From NCBI GenBank assembly GCA_945878795.1, contig CAMDWF010000011.1:1-16342 (forward strand): a DNA stretch of 16,342 nt, read 5' to 3'. The position numbers and the translations under genes were made by a program. The notes under the pieces were generated by a model that saw nothing but the letters and a program-made list of their open reading frames with translations, did no database searches and was not told the DNA's origin. The DNA comes from Synechococcus sp. UW140. GTDB taxonomy: Bacteria > Cyanobacteriota > Cyanobacteriia > PCC-6307 > Cyanobiaceae. This document shows positions 1-6,508 of this stretch, piece after piece. Each line of letters starts with the position of its first letter. Positions within the stretch are counted from its first letter, which is position 1.

Positions 1-381
1 GCTATTCGTGTTGGGAGACGATGTAAGTCAATCGATGTGATCGACTCGATTGAGGAACTCCTCAAGCAGTATCCAGCACCTACCCATCTACGCATGGACA
101 ATGGCCCTGAGTTCATTGCTCATGCGTTACAGGAGTGGTGCACAGGCAGTGGATCAGGCGCTGAATACATCCCGCCAGGCTCACCTTGGGAGAATCCATT
201 CGTGGAGTCATTCAACAGCCGGCTTAGGGACGAATTCTTGAATATCGAGCTATTCGCATCGTTACCGGAGGCAAAAGTATTGGCAGAGCGGCACAGGATG
301 GAGTACAACACCTACAGGCCGCACTCGGCTCTCCAGGGGCGTACGCCCCTGGAAGTCCTCCAGCAATGGAAGGCGGCCTGA
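1..381 (+). CDS. IS3-family transposase (OrfB), C-terminal part, cut by window edge
   Basis: This is the C-terminal part of an IS3-family DDE integrase-type transposase, which cuts and joins DNA ends during transposition. The frame is open from base 1, so the start lies to the left of the window; the GTG at 37 is only an internal valine. The second catalytic Asp is seen in the motif DNGPEF, about residue 33 of the visible part, and the catalytic Glu in PWENPFVESFN. The family-typical tail (RPHSALQGRTPLEVL) follows and ends in TGA. The first catalytic Asp is outside the window. The protein looks intact to its C-terminus, so the copy may be functional. It sits beside a block of broken genes, one of which it appears to interrupt. 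Confidence 0.88.
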   Translation, partial: AIRVGRRCKSIDVIDSIEELLKQYPAPTHLRMDNGPEFIAHALQEWCTGSGSGAEYIPPGSPWENPFVESFNSRLRDEFLNIELFASLPEAKVLAERHRMEYNTYRPHSALQGRTPLEVLQQWKAA

Positions 382-432
382 CCACACCCACCAGCTCTCA
401 TAGGAACTGGACCAGTAAAGGGGGTCACGTCA
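382..432 (+). mobile_element. Probable right end of the IS3-family element
   Basis: After the transposase stop comes a short non-coding tail ending GGGGGTCACGTCA at 420-432. Read from outside on the minus strand this is TGACGTGACCCCC, beginning TGA as expected for an IS3-family terminal repeat. The boundary at 432/433 is supported by the minus-strand coding remnant, which is recognisable up to base 433 (ELVGPVLT) and then runs into this sequence. The other end lies outside the window, so neither the inverted repeat pair nor a 3-4 bp target duplication can be checked. Confidence 0.55.
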
Positions 433-679
433 CGGTCAGCACCGGGCCCACCAATTCAAATGCGCGAATCTGGCTTCCCAGGCGGATGCCTGCCGCCCAG
501 GGCGTGCCGCCTCTCCCCACGCCAATCACCAGCACATTTTTCGGATCGGGATGGATCAGCGGCCCGACCGCGCCCAAGAATTGATGGATCGGCAGGAAGG
601 GAATGTGCCCCTGGCTGAAGCCTTGGATGAAGAAGGGACCCTCCGCCGCCCCATCCGACCCCCTTCTGTCTCGGAAGAA
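433..679 (-). pseudogene. Spermidine synthase-like gene, N-terminal/SAM-domain fragment, cut by IS
   Basis: Read on the minus strand this stretch gives one open frame of about 80 residues. It contains AAEGPFFIQG, QGHIPFLPIHQFLGAVGP, LIHPDPKNVLVIGVG and GGTPWAAG, and ends at ELVGPVL. The glycine-rich VLVIGVGRGGT is the nucleotide-binding loop of an SAM-type Rossmann fold. The preceding HPDPK and QGH motifs are what I associate with spermidine synthase-like (aminopropyltransferase fold) proteins. The frame stops at the IS boundary, so the rest of this copy may lie beyond the left end of the IS. There is no start codon: on its upstream side it is joined at about 680 to a different part of the same kind of protein. 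A role in polyamine metabolism is not implied, because many such proteins have unknown substrates. Confidence 0.6.
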
Positions 680-941
680 GGCAATGCCTGGGAGAAGGTT
701 TCCACCGCACGTTGCGTCGGCACCCTTTGGATATACATCCCACCAGATGCCAGGCTCCGGCGCACCTTTTCAATGAATTCGGGGCTATGGAGCAGGCCGG
801 AATGGGACCCCTGCGGCAGAAGGGCATCCGCTTAAATAATCTCGTAGCGCGTTTCTTCCTTGGCGAGCGTGCGGCGCCCATCGCCATATTCCATATCCCA
901 GCATTAATGGTCAAGGTAGACGCCGTGCTTCTTAACTTGCA
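680..941 (-). pseudogene. Spermidine synthase-like gene, C-terminal-half fragment with two stops
   Basis: The minus-strand frame reads VYLDH, stop, CWDMEYGDGRRTLA, then YEII, stop, ADALLPQGSHSGLLHSPEF, then VRRSLASGGMYIQRVPT and TFSQALP. This matches the second half of the spermidine synthase fold: the GDGR strand, the D-A loop near the active site, the S-G-x-L-x-S-x-EF helix and the L-x-x-GG strand. Two in-frame TAA codons interrupt it (plus-strand positions 904-906 and 832-834). The second replaces what is usually an acidic residue before ADA. Translation shifts into the neighbouring SAM-domain fragment at about 680. It is clearly broken. Because the C-terminal half lies upstream of the N-terminal half, this is not one gene in normal order. 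Confidence 0.6.
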
Positions 942-986
942 ATATGAGCTATTCAGCAAAATTTGCTATCGAGGTTGCATTTTTAA

Positions 987-1739
987 ATTGATTGGTGTAG
1001 GATTTTTCAAAATAAATCTGCTTTCCAGTTCAGTGAGCCCAATTTACCATTCAAGCTCAACATCGGTTGCGGCTATGACAAACGTGTAGGCTATCTAAAC
1101 GTTGACATGGCTCACGAATGCAACCCGGATCTGCTTACTGTTAACGACGATTATTCTGCGATACCGACTGTCTACTTTGAAGAAGTCATCGCCTTTGACG
1201 TCATTGAACACATTCCAAGGGCAAGAACAATCAGCACTTTATTGGACTAGAATTCGTATCTGGTTCCCGAGGGGTGCCTTGTCGTTCAAACGAGCAGCAT
1301 CCTCGGCGTGGCTCAGCAATTAATGAAAATACAGACATTCGAGCACCATTTTAATTGGAGCAGTTGCCTTTTCGGCAACCAGAAGCACCCTGGATACTTC
1401 CATTTTAACGGCTTTACTGAACAAACATTGTGAGTCGCTCTTGTGGCTTGTGGCTTCCAGATCAATAGATTTGAGGAGCGTCAGGGGTGGCTCTTTTACG
1501 CCGAAGCGATTAAGGTTTTAGATTGGATGCGATCTGGGCCAAACGCTTTAGAGCTGAGCGATGAAGCCTTTATCGACGCAGACTGTCATGCTGCTCTTTT
1601 CCGCCCTTGCGATCAGAACGGAATGACTTTCTACACGAATCAGCTTAGCAGCGGAAACTGCTCACGCGTCGATGTTCTACATACCCTACATAGCGCCCCT
1701 GAGCGACTTTATAAATTGGCCATTCTCGAGGGTTTGTAG
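987..1739 (+). pseudogene. SAM-dependent methyltransferase with DUF4214-like tail, two in-frame stops
   Basis: One frame runs the whole length and is interrupted only by TAG at 1248-1250 and TGA at 1431-1433. From about 1044 it reads LPFKLNIGCG (methyltransferase motif I, SAM binding), GYLNVDM, PDLLTVND, EEVIAFDVIEHIPR (the D-x-x-EH motif typical of type-11/23 methyltransferases) and, past the first stop, NSYLVPEGCLVVQT. Past the second stop, VALVACGFQINRFEERQGW is the usual end of the fold. The last 70 residues (DEAFIDADCHAALFRPCD, YTNQLSSG, SRVDVLHTLHSAPER) resemble DUF4214, a module often attached to surface-polysaccharide enzymes. No start codon is evident, and the frame opens after a stop at 984-986. 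The region is AT-richer than the rest of the window, which suggests transfer. Confidence 0.78.
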
Positions 1740-1804
1740 CGTGCCATAGCAATATTGTGCAACTCATTCGTGCTCATGAGCGCGGTTAGAGAACAACAAC
1801 ATAA

Positions 1805-2037
1805 GTCGGCGGCATTGCCGGCGAAAAGCTGCAGTCCATCGTTGAACGTATTGAACGCCTGAAAGAAGAAACAAGGTACTGTACAGCGACTTAAAGGATA
1901 TTTTCGCGGAAGCAAAATCAGCAGACTCTGGCATACTGGTGATACGCGCGGTGATCCGGCTACGTAAGCAGGAATTAGAGGAATAGAACGAACAGGAAAC
2001 GCTGCTAGATCTCTATCGCCGTGCGCTAGGGATGTGA
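1805..2037 (+). pseudogene. Decayed GapR/DUF2312-family DNA-binding protein gene
   Basis: The remnant begins VGGIAGEKLQSIVERIERLKEE, and after a frameshift near 1875 continues SDLKDIFAEAKSA, VIRAVIRLRKQELEE, a TAG stop at 1984-1986, then NEQETLLDLYRRALGM and a natural TGA at 2035-2037. This is the full length (about 75 residues) of the GapR-like DUF2312 coiled-coil family, whose signature is an IERIERLEEEK helix, an AEAK turn, RxVIRLRK and LLDxYxRALGM. GapR clamps over-twisted DNA in alphaproteobacteria, and related genes occur in phages. A TAA sits at 1802-1804 just before the first recognisable codon, and no start codon is left. Frameshift, amber stop and lost start make it non-functional. 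Confidence 0.8.
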
Positions 2038-2052
2038 TCCAATCAGGCAGCG

Positions 2053-2400
2053 CTAGCTGGCATCCGCATGGCGCTGCCCCGAAGTGTTTCGGCTACGCAC
2101 AAAGTAATCCGTGTCCGTGCTGGGGTTGTTCAGATAAAATTCATGACACATGAAAACATTGGTCAGCGGCACTTCTTCGCGCTTCTGCCCCGGCAGCCAT
2201 TGCAAAGGGGTGCCGGCAAATAGGCTGGCCTAATCGCTGAACTCTTTGTTACCAGCGCGCAAATGCGCCAGATACGCGGACTGGCGAATTCCGCTGCAAG
2301 CCTTGCCGGGTCAAAGGGGATCGGATAATTCGACCCGATCATGACGCCTGCCGGCATCAGCAGCAGCGCATGGGGGAGGAGCGCAGCGATCCTCAGTCCA
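2053..2400 (-). pseudogene. Spermidine synthase-like gene, extreme C-terminal fragment
   Basis: Read on the minus strand, one frame gives ALLPHALLLMPAGVMIGSN, then YPIPFDPARLAAEFASP. After a frameshift a second frame gives AYLAHLRAGNKEFSD, a TAG stop (plus 2230-2232), ASLFAGTPLQWLPGQ, VPLTNVFMCHEFYLNNP and a natural TAG stop at 2053-2055. The x-IGSNxPIPFD strand and the closing T-(D/N)-x-F-x-x-(D/H)EF motif are what I expect at the C-terminus of spermidine synthase-like proteins. It would continue naturally from the TFSQALP end of the fragment at 680-941, yet it lies more than a kilobase upstream of that fragment in the reading direction. The assignment is by motif memory only. Confidence 0.55.
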
Positions 2401-2546
2401 GGCCGCCATAGTTTCGATCAGGCAGCCTGAGAAGTTTCCGCCAAGGGCTCAGAGCACTTTCCAGCCATGCCATTCACCTGAGCCACCAAACTGGAAGCGA
2501 ATAATCTCGAAAACCTCCAGCACTGCACCCCTCCCCCCCTTCAGCC
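2401..2546. other. Intergenic stretch upstream of the OsmC-like gene
   Basis: There is no convincing reading frame here. An AATAAT at 2500-2505 could be a -10 box for the OsmC-like gene, but no good -35 box stands at 16-18 nt from it. No Shine-Dalgarno sequence precedes the ATG at 2547; the leader is C-rich just before it. Confidence 0.3.
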
Positions 2547-2948
2547 ATGACCCTCTCCACCAGCACCTACGACGGTGGCCTGCGCTGCAGTGCGGTGCAT
2601 GGTCCCTCCGGGATCACGATCCAAACCGATGCCCCCATTGACAACCAGGGCCGGGGCGAGGCGTTCTCACCCACCGATCTGGTGGCGGCGGCGCTGGCCA
2701 CCTGCATCTTGACGATCATGGGCATCACGGCCGATCGCGACGGGTTTGCGATTGAGGGCAGCAGCGCCAAGGTAAATAAACGCATGACCAGCTCGGGTGT
2801 GCGCCGCATCGCCGAGCTGGAGGTGTGGGTGACCCTGCCGGCGGCACTCAATTACGACCAGCGTCAAAAACTACGCCGCGCCGGTGAGGCCTGCCCGGTG
2901 AAACGCAGCCTGGAGGGATCGGTGCCGATGCAGATTCATTGGAATTAG
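2547..2948 (+). CDS. OsmC/Ohr-family protein
   Basis: This is a 133-residue OsmC-fold protein, close to the usual length for the family. Members are cytoplasmic thiol peroxidases that reduce organic or inorganic hydroperoxides. The two catalytic cysteines are in place: Cys53 in LVAAALATCILT and Cys116 in GEACPVKRSL, and the family's SPTDLVAAALATC motif is complete. The exact subgroup (OsmC, Ohr or YhfA-like) cannot be fixed by eye; the early N-terminal strand and the short length fit the OsmC/YhfA branch better than classic Ohr. The ATG at 2547 has no Shine-Dalgarno. The next gene starts 9 nt after its stop on the same strand, so the two probably share a transcript. This is the first intact gene after the pseudogene block. 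Confidence 0.9.
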   Translation: MTLSTSTYDGGLRCSAVHGPSGITIQTDAPIDNQGRGEAFSPTDLVAAALATCILTIMGITADRDGFAIEGSSAKVNKRMTSSGVRRIAELEVWVTLPAALNYDQRQKLRRAGEACPVKRSLEGSVPMQIHWN

Positions 2949-2957
2949 GGGCCTGCA

Positions 2958-3812
2958 ATGTCGCCCTGCGCCCAGTCCCTGGCCCCCGGCCTGCAGCAGC
3001 GCCTGCTGGTCCATCTGCAGCGTTGGGCCCACCCCCGCCACAGCCACTGGGATCGCCTGGCTCTACTGGCCGTGCGCGCCGAGCTATCGGCCCTGCTGGC
3101 CCCCCTCGGCCCCTTTGAAGAGCATCGCTTTGGGGCCGGCTCCCAGGCCGGGTGCAATTTGATTCTGCGGTTGCCGGGCCGCCAATCGCACCGCCCTCCC
3201 CTACTGGTGGGCGCCCACTACGACGGTCCTTTGCATTCCCCCGGCGCTGATGACAACGCCACCGGCCTGGCGGCCTTGGTGGAATTGGCGCAGCACTGGG
3301 CCCATGAGCCGCCCCGCCGTCCCGTCTGGCTGGTGGCCTTTGACCAGGAGGAATTGGGCTTGTTGGGCAGCATCGCGCTGGCTGCCCAGCTCAAGGCCAG
3401 CGGCCAGGATCTTGGCCTGATGCTGAGCCTGGAGATGCTCGGTTACACCTCCAGCCAGCAGCGCTATCCCCTTGCGGTGATGCGCAATCTTTATGGCCAG
3501 CGCGGCGACTTCCTGGCCCTGGTCGCCAACCTCAGGGCCCTACCCCTGCTACCAGCACTGGCTAGGCGCCTGGGGCGCCATGTGCCCACCAAGGTGTTGC
3601 CTGTGCCCCGGGCGGGCCGCCTGCTGCCGGATGTCCGTCGTTCCGATCACAGCCCCTTCTGGGACCAGGGTTACGCCGCCGTGATGGCAACGGACACCTC
3701 CTTTCTGCGGAACCCCCATTACCACCAACCCAGCGACACCATCGCCAGCCTCGATCTGCCCTTTCTGACGGCGGTGACCACCGGCCTGGCCCAGGGCCTC
3801 TCGGCGCTCTGA
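2958..3812 (+). CDS. M28-family zinc metallopeptidase (aminopeptidase-like)
   Basis: This is a 284-residue peptidase M28 catalytic domain with no signal peptide or extra domains. The two-zinc site is complete in order: His87 and Asp89 in GAHYDG, the Asp pair 98-99 in GADDNATG (bridging ligand), Glu131-Glu132 in DQEELGLLGS (general base plus ligand), Glu159 in SLEMLGY, where many family members have Asp, and His256 in HYHQPSDT. Such enzymes release N-terminal amino acids; some relatives cyclise glutamine or act on other amides, and the substrate cannot be read from sequence. It begins 9 nt behind the OsmC-like gene (weak AGGGG upstream of the ATG), so the two are probably co-transcribed. Its TGA lies inside a 12-bp repeat that recurs at 4155. 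It converges on the small minus-strand gene. Confidence 0.9.
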   Translation: MSPCAQSLAPGLQQRLLVHLQRWAHPRHSHWDRLALLAVRAELSALLAPLGPFEEHRFGAGSQAGCNLILRLPGRQSHRPPLLVGAHYDGPLHSPGADDNATGLAALVELAQHWAHEPPRRPVWLVAFDQEELGLLGSIALAAQLKASGQDLGLMLSLEMLGYTSSQQRYPLAVMRNLYGQRGDFLALVANLRALPLLPALARRLGRHVPTKVLPVPRAGRLLPDVRRSDHSPFWDQGYAAVMATDTSFLRNPHYHQPSDTIASLDLPFLTAVTTGLAQGLSAL

Positions 3813-4166
3813 ACTTTGGGTCTGCGCAGTTATAGAGCCCTGGCTTCAGCCCCAGCAGCGTCCCGGCGGGCCAAGACAGCTGCTGGGGATTCAGGGGTTG
3901 ATGCCTGCCCCAGTTGGAGCTGGTGTGGCCCCTCCGGCCGTGGTTTTGGACTCAAAGGACGGCAGAAGCGAATCCGGTAGCTGTTGTGGGCAGCTCCCAC
4001 CTTGGCCATCAGAGCTTCGCGGGCTTCTTGATGCAGTTCCTCCAGGCTGGCGGCCTGCACCCGGAGGGAGCTATCTGGAGCCGTGGCCTCTATGTGCCCA
4101 GGCCGCTCCGCCGTAACCAGGAAAACGATCTCGCGCATTCCGATCTCTTGTCTACTGAACTTTGGG
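3809..4166. repeat. 12-bp direct repeats flanking the HicB-like gene
   Basis: CTGAACTTTGGG occurs at 3809-3820 and again, identical, at 4155-4166. The copies bracket the HicB-like gene almost exactly. The left copy contains the stop codon of the M28 peptidase gene. No inverted repeats or transposase accompany them, so this may be a trace of insertion or duplication, or chance. Confidence 0.5.
3830..4138 (-). CDS. Small HicB-like/DUF1902-type protein
   Basis: The product has 102 residues. The first 60 form a single small domain beginning MREIVFLVTAERPGHIEA, then SLRVQAASLEELHQEAREAL and YRIRFCRP. This is the alpha/beta layout of HicB-like proteins, annotated in cyanobacteria as DUF1902 or, misleadingly, as 2-oxoisovalerate dehydrogenase beta-like. 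HicB proteins are antitoxins, but no HicA toxin gene lies next to it, so it is an orphan. The C-terminal 40 residues are Pro/Ala/Glu-rich and look disordered. A longer frame back to 4288 exists, but the ATG at 4138 was chosen because the domain starts exactly there and the longer form would overlap the M32 gene. A 12-bp direct repeat stands on each side. Confidence 0.7.
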   Translation of the reverse strand: MREIVFLVTAERPGHIEATAPDSSLRVQAASLEELHQEAREALMAKVGAAHNSYRIRFCRPLSPKPRPEGPHQLQLGQASTPESPAAVLARRDAAGAEARAL

Positions 4167-4278
4167 ATCGTTCCAGCTTCACCGCCCTGGCCTCCTGCCG
4201 TAGGACTTCTGGGATACGGGCATCCGTAGTCACGGCCTTCCCTTGCCGCCATGCTGGGGCCATTGATGTTCGCCCCAC
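4139..4278. promoter_or_regulatory. Divergent intergenic region between HicB-like and M32 genes
   Basis: This 140-nt gap separates two divergently read genes and must hold the promoter of the M32 gene and probably that of the HicB-like gene. No hexamer pair stands out on either strand. The right copy of the 12-bp direct repeat lies at 4155-4166, 16 nt upstream of the HicB-like start. Confidence 0.3.
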
Positions 4279-5808
4279 ATGAGTGCATCGGCTTCCGCCT
4301 CCGGGCGTCTGCACGCCTACCTGCACAAGACCCGTCTGCTCGGCTCGATAAGTAGCGCCCTCTATTACGACCAGAACACGGTGATGCCAGCGGCGGGGGC
4401 CCCCTGGCGCGGCGAGCAACTGGCCCTGCTGGCCACCCAGTTGCACCAGCGCCAAAGCCAACAGGAATACGTCGACCTGCTAGACGCCGCCGAAGCCGAG
4501 CTGGAGCCCGAGTCGCCGCCGCAAAGCCACCGCAACCTGCAGTTATTGCGCCTGGAATTGGCGCGCCAGCGGTGTCTGGATCCCGACCTAGTCGGGCGCC
4601 TCGCCCAAGCCCAGTCTCGAGGCAATGCCCTTTGGCAGCAAGCCCGGCACACCAATGATTTTCCCTTGTTCGCGCCGGCCCTTCAGGAGCTCCTCAACCT
4701 GCGCCGCGACCAGGCCGCCCAGCTAGCGGCCGCCGAGCCGATCGCCCGCAGCCCCTGGGAAACCCTGGCCCAACCCTTCGAGCCCGACATCAGCAAGGCC
4801 CGTCTCGACGAGCTATTTGCCCCCCTCAAGAAGCAGTTGCCGGCCCTCCTGGATCGGGCCGCCGAGCTGGGCGAGCGCGCCGCTGCCGGCCCAGCAGAGG
4901 CGTTTGATCTCCCCGAGGGGCCCCAGGAGGCCCTCTGTACCGAACTGCTGGAGGGTTGGGGCTATGACGGGCACCGCTGCCAGCGCTCCAGGTCGGCCCA
5001 TCCTTTTTCCTGCACGGTCGGTCCCCAGGACTTCCGCATCACCACCCGGGTCGTGCCGGGCCAGCCCTTCTCCGCCTTCCTGGCCACGGCCCATGAATGG
5101 GGCCACTCGCTCTACGAGCAGGGTCTGCCCCAGGACGGCCAGCACTACTTCCCCTGGCCCCTGGGTGAGGCCACCTCCATGGGGGTGCACGAGAGCCAAT
5201 CGCTCTTCTGGGAATGTCGGGTAGCCCGCAGTCGTGCCTTCGCAGATCGCTGGTTTCCCCGCTTCCAGGCCGCCGCAGGTGTCGAGGCCTGGGGCAGCAG
5301 CCAGGGCTTCTGGCGGTGCCTCAATCCGCTGCGGCCCGGCCTGATCCGGGTGGAGGCCGACGAACTCAGCTATGGCCTCCACATCGTGCTGCGCTACGAA
5401 CTGGAGTTGGAGCTGGTGGAAGGCAATCTGCCGGTGGCCGACCTGCCCGCCGAATGGAACCGCCGCATGGTCGCCCTGCTCGGCCTGCGGCCGCCCAGCG
5501 ACAGCGAAGGCTGCCTCCAGGACATCCACTGGGCTGAGGGGCTGTTTGGCTATTTCCCCTCCTATGCCCTGGGGCACCTGATCAGCGCCCAGCTGACCCA
5601 AACCCTGGAGCAGGACCTCGGGCCACTGGAAACCCTTGTGGCATCTGGCGAGGAGTTGCGGCTGCGGGGCTGGCTGGCGGCCCGGGTATGGCCCCTGGGC
5701 CGCTCGGTCAATGGCGAGGAGCTGGTGCAGCAGGTGACGGGGCGGCCCCTGGGGGCGGAACCCTTCCTCACCTACCTGGCCGCCAAGGTGGACCAGCTGG
5801 CTGGCTGA
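4279..5808 (+). CDS. M32 carboxypeptidase (Taq-type)
   Basis: This is a 509-residue zinc carboxypeptidase of family M32, at the normal length of about 500 residues. It removes C-terminal amino acids with broad specificity in the cytoplasm. The zinc site is clear: HEWGH at residues 272-276 (HExxH) and HESQSLFWE at 304-312, which carries the third ligand Glu305. Other family signatures are DFRITTRV ahead of the zinc motif and IRVEADELSYGLHIVLRYELE near residue 360. The C-terminal half ends in the usual helical region with IHWAEGLFGYFPSYALGH. No signal peptide is visible. The ATG at 4279 has no Shine-Dalgarno but matches the start of the homologous region. The pyrophosphatase gene follows after 44 nt; I remember this pair as neighbours in other picocyanobacteria. 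Confidence 0.95.
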   Translation: MSASASASGRLHAYLHKTRLLGSISSALYYDQNTVMPAAGAPWRGEQLALLATQLHQRQSQQEYVDLLDAAEAELEPESPPQSHRNLQLLRLELARQRCLDPDLVGRLAQAQSRGNALWQQARHTNDFPLFAPALQELLNLRRDQAAQLAAAEPIARSPWETLAQPFEPDISKARLDELFAPLKKQLPALLDRAAELGERAAAGPAEAFDLPEGPQEALCTELLEGWGYDGHRCQRSRSAHPFSCTVGPQDFRITTRVVPGQPFSAFLATAHEWGHSLYEQGLPQDGQHYFPWPLGEATSMGVHESQSLFWECRVARSRAFADRWFPRFQAAAGVEAWGSSQGFWRCLNPLRPGLIRVEADELSYGLHIVLRYELELELVEGNLPVADLPAEWNRRMVALLGLRPPSDSEGCLQDIHWAEGLFGYFPSYALGHLISAQLTQTLEQDLGPLETLVASGEELRLRGWLAARVWPLGRSVNGEELVQQVTGRPLGAEPFLTYLAAKVDQLAG

Positions 5809-5852
5809 ACGGGGACCTTTTCTTTAAGATTCTTCCGCTTTGCCCCCTCCCC

Positions 5853-6440
5853 TTGGCGAACATCGACCACGCCCCCAGCCGCACGATGCTCAACCTCCTG
5901 CACGTGCTGCCGGCCTTCGCCGACGAGGGCAAGCTGAGGTTGAACGCGATCGTCGAGCTCAATTCAGGCACGATCAACAAATACGAACTGATCACCGAAA
6001 CCGGTCACCTCAAGCTCGATCGGGTCGGGTATTCCTCCCTGGCCTACCCGTTCGCCTATGGCTGCATCCCCCGCACCTGGGACGAGGATGGCGATCCCCT
6101 GGACATCGAGATCGTGGGGGTCAGCGAACCCCTGGTCCCCGGTTCCTTGGTGGAGGCCCGCATCATCGGCATCATGAAATTCGACGACGGCGGTGAGGTC
6201 GACGACAAGGTCATCGCCGTGCTGGCGGATGACAAGCGCATGGACCACATCACCTCCCATGAGCAGCTAGGGGCCCAGTGGCTCACGGAAACCACTTATT
6301 ACTGGGAGCATTACAAGGACCTCAAAAAGCCAGGCACCTGCCACGTCAATGGCTTCTTTGACAGTGCCGAGGCCGTGAGGGTTATCAAGGAGTGCGAGGT
6401 GCGCTATACCTCAACCATCGACCCCAAGTTGGTGGGCTGA
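5853..6440 (+). CDS. ppa: Family I inorganic pyrophosphatase, TTG start
   Basis: This soluble enzyme hydrolyses pyrophosphate to two phosphates and so pulls biosynthetic reactions forward. With the TTG at 5853 the product is 195 residues and starts MANIDHAPSRTML, which is the N-terminus I remember for picocyanobacterial homologues; the first ATG (5886) would drop 11 residues. The active site is complete: Glu35, Lys43 and Glu45 (INKYEL), Arg57, Asp79, Asp81 and Asp84 in DEDGDPLD, Asp117 and Lys119 in GEVDDKV, and Tyr154-Lys155 in HYKDLK. These metal- and phosphate-binding residues match the E. coli enzyme in order. There is no clear Shine-Dalgarno. The gene lies between the M32 peptidase and the L,D-transpeptidase on the same strand and is probably expressed with at least the former. 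Confidence 0.95.
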   Translation: MANIDHAPSRTMLNLLHVLPAFADEGKLRLNAIVELNSGTINKYELITETGHLKLDRVGYSSLAYPFAYGCIPRTWDEDGDPLDIEIVGVSEPLVPGSLVEARIIGIMKFDDGGEVDDKVIAVLADDKRMDHITSHEQLGAQWLTETTYYWEHYKDLKKPGTCHVNGFFDSAEAVRVIKECEVRYTSTIDPKLVG

Positions 6441-6508
6441 TCACCCCCACACCCCTTTCATCGGACCCGTATGGGCCGTTAATTGTCCACCCTTTCCGCG
6501 ACCAACCC

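Noticed and set aside
456..959. 167-codon open frame on the minus strand
   Set aside because: It is a composite read in the wrong frame. Recognisable aminopropyltransferase motifs lie in the other minus frames of the same DNA, and this product is Arg/Pro/Cys-rich without a pattern.
1772..1781. Palindrome GCTCATGAGC as an operator
   Set aside because: It is a single 10-bp palindrome in a decayed region with no intact gene behind it; chance is a sufficient explanation.
2547..3812. OsmC-like plus M28 pair as a new defence or detoxification system
   Set aside because: The two are closely spaced, but both are common housekeeping-type families with complete active sites, and nothing links them beyond sharing a strand.
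4139..4288. N-terminal extension of the HicB-like gene
   Set aside because: The extra 50 residues have no domain character, would overlap the M32 start, and the domain begins exactly at the ATG at 4138.
4813..5601. 262-codon minus-strand frame
   Set aside because: It lies wholly opposite the M32 carboxypeptidase gene, whose zinc motifs are complete; an antisense frame of this size is common in GC-rich coding DNA.
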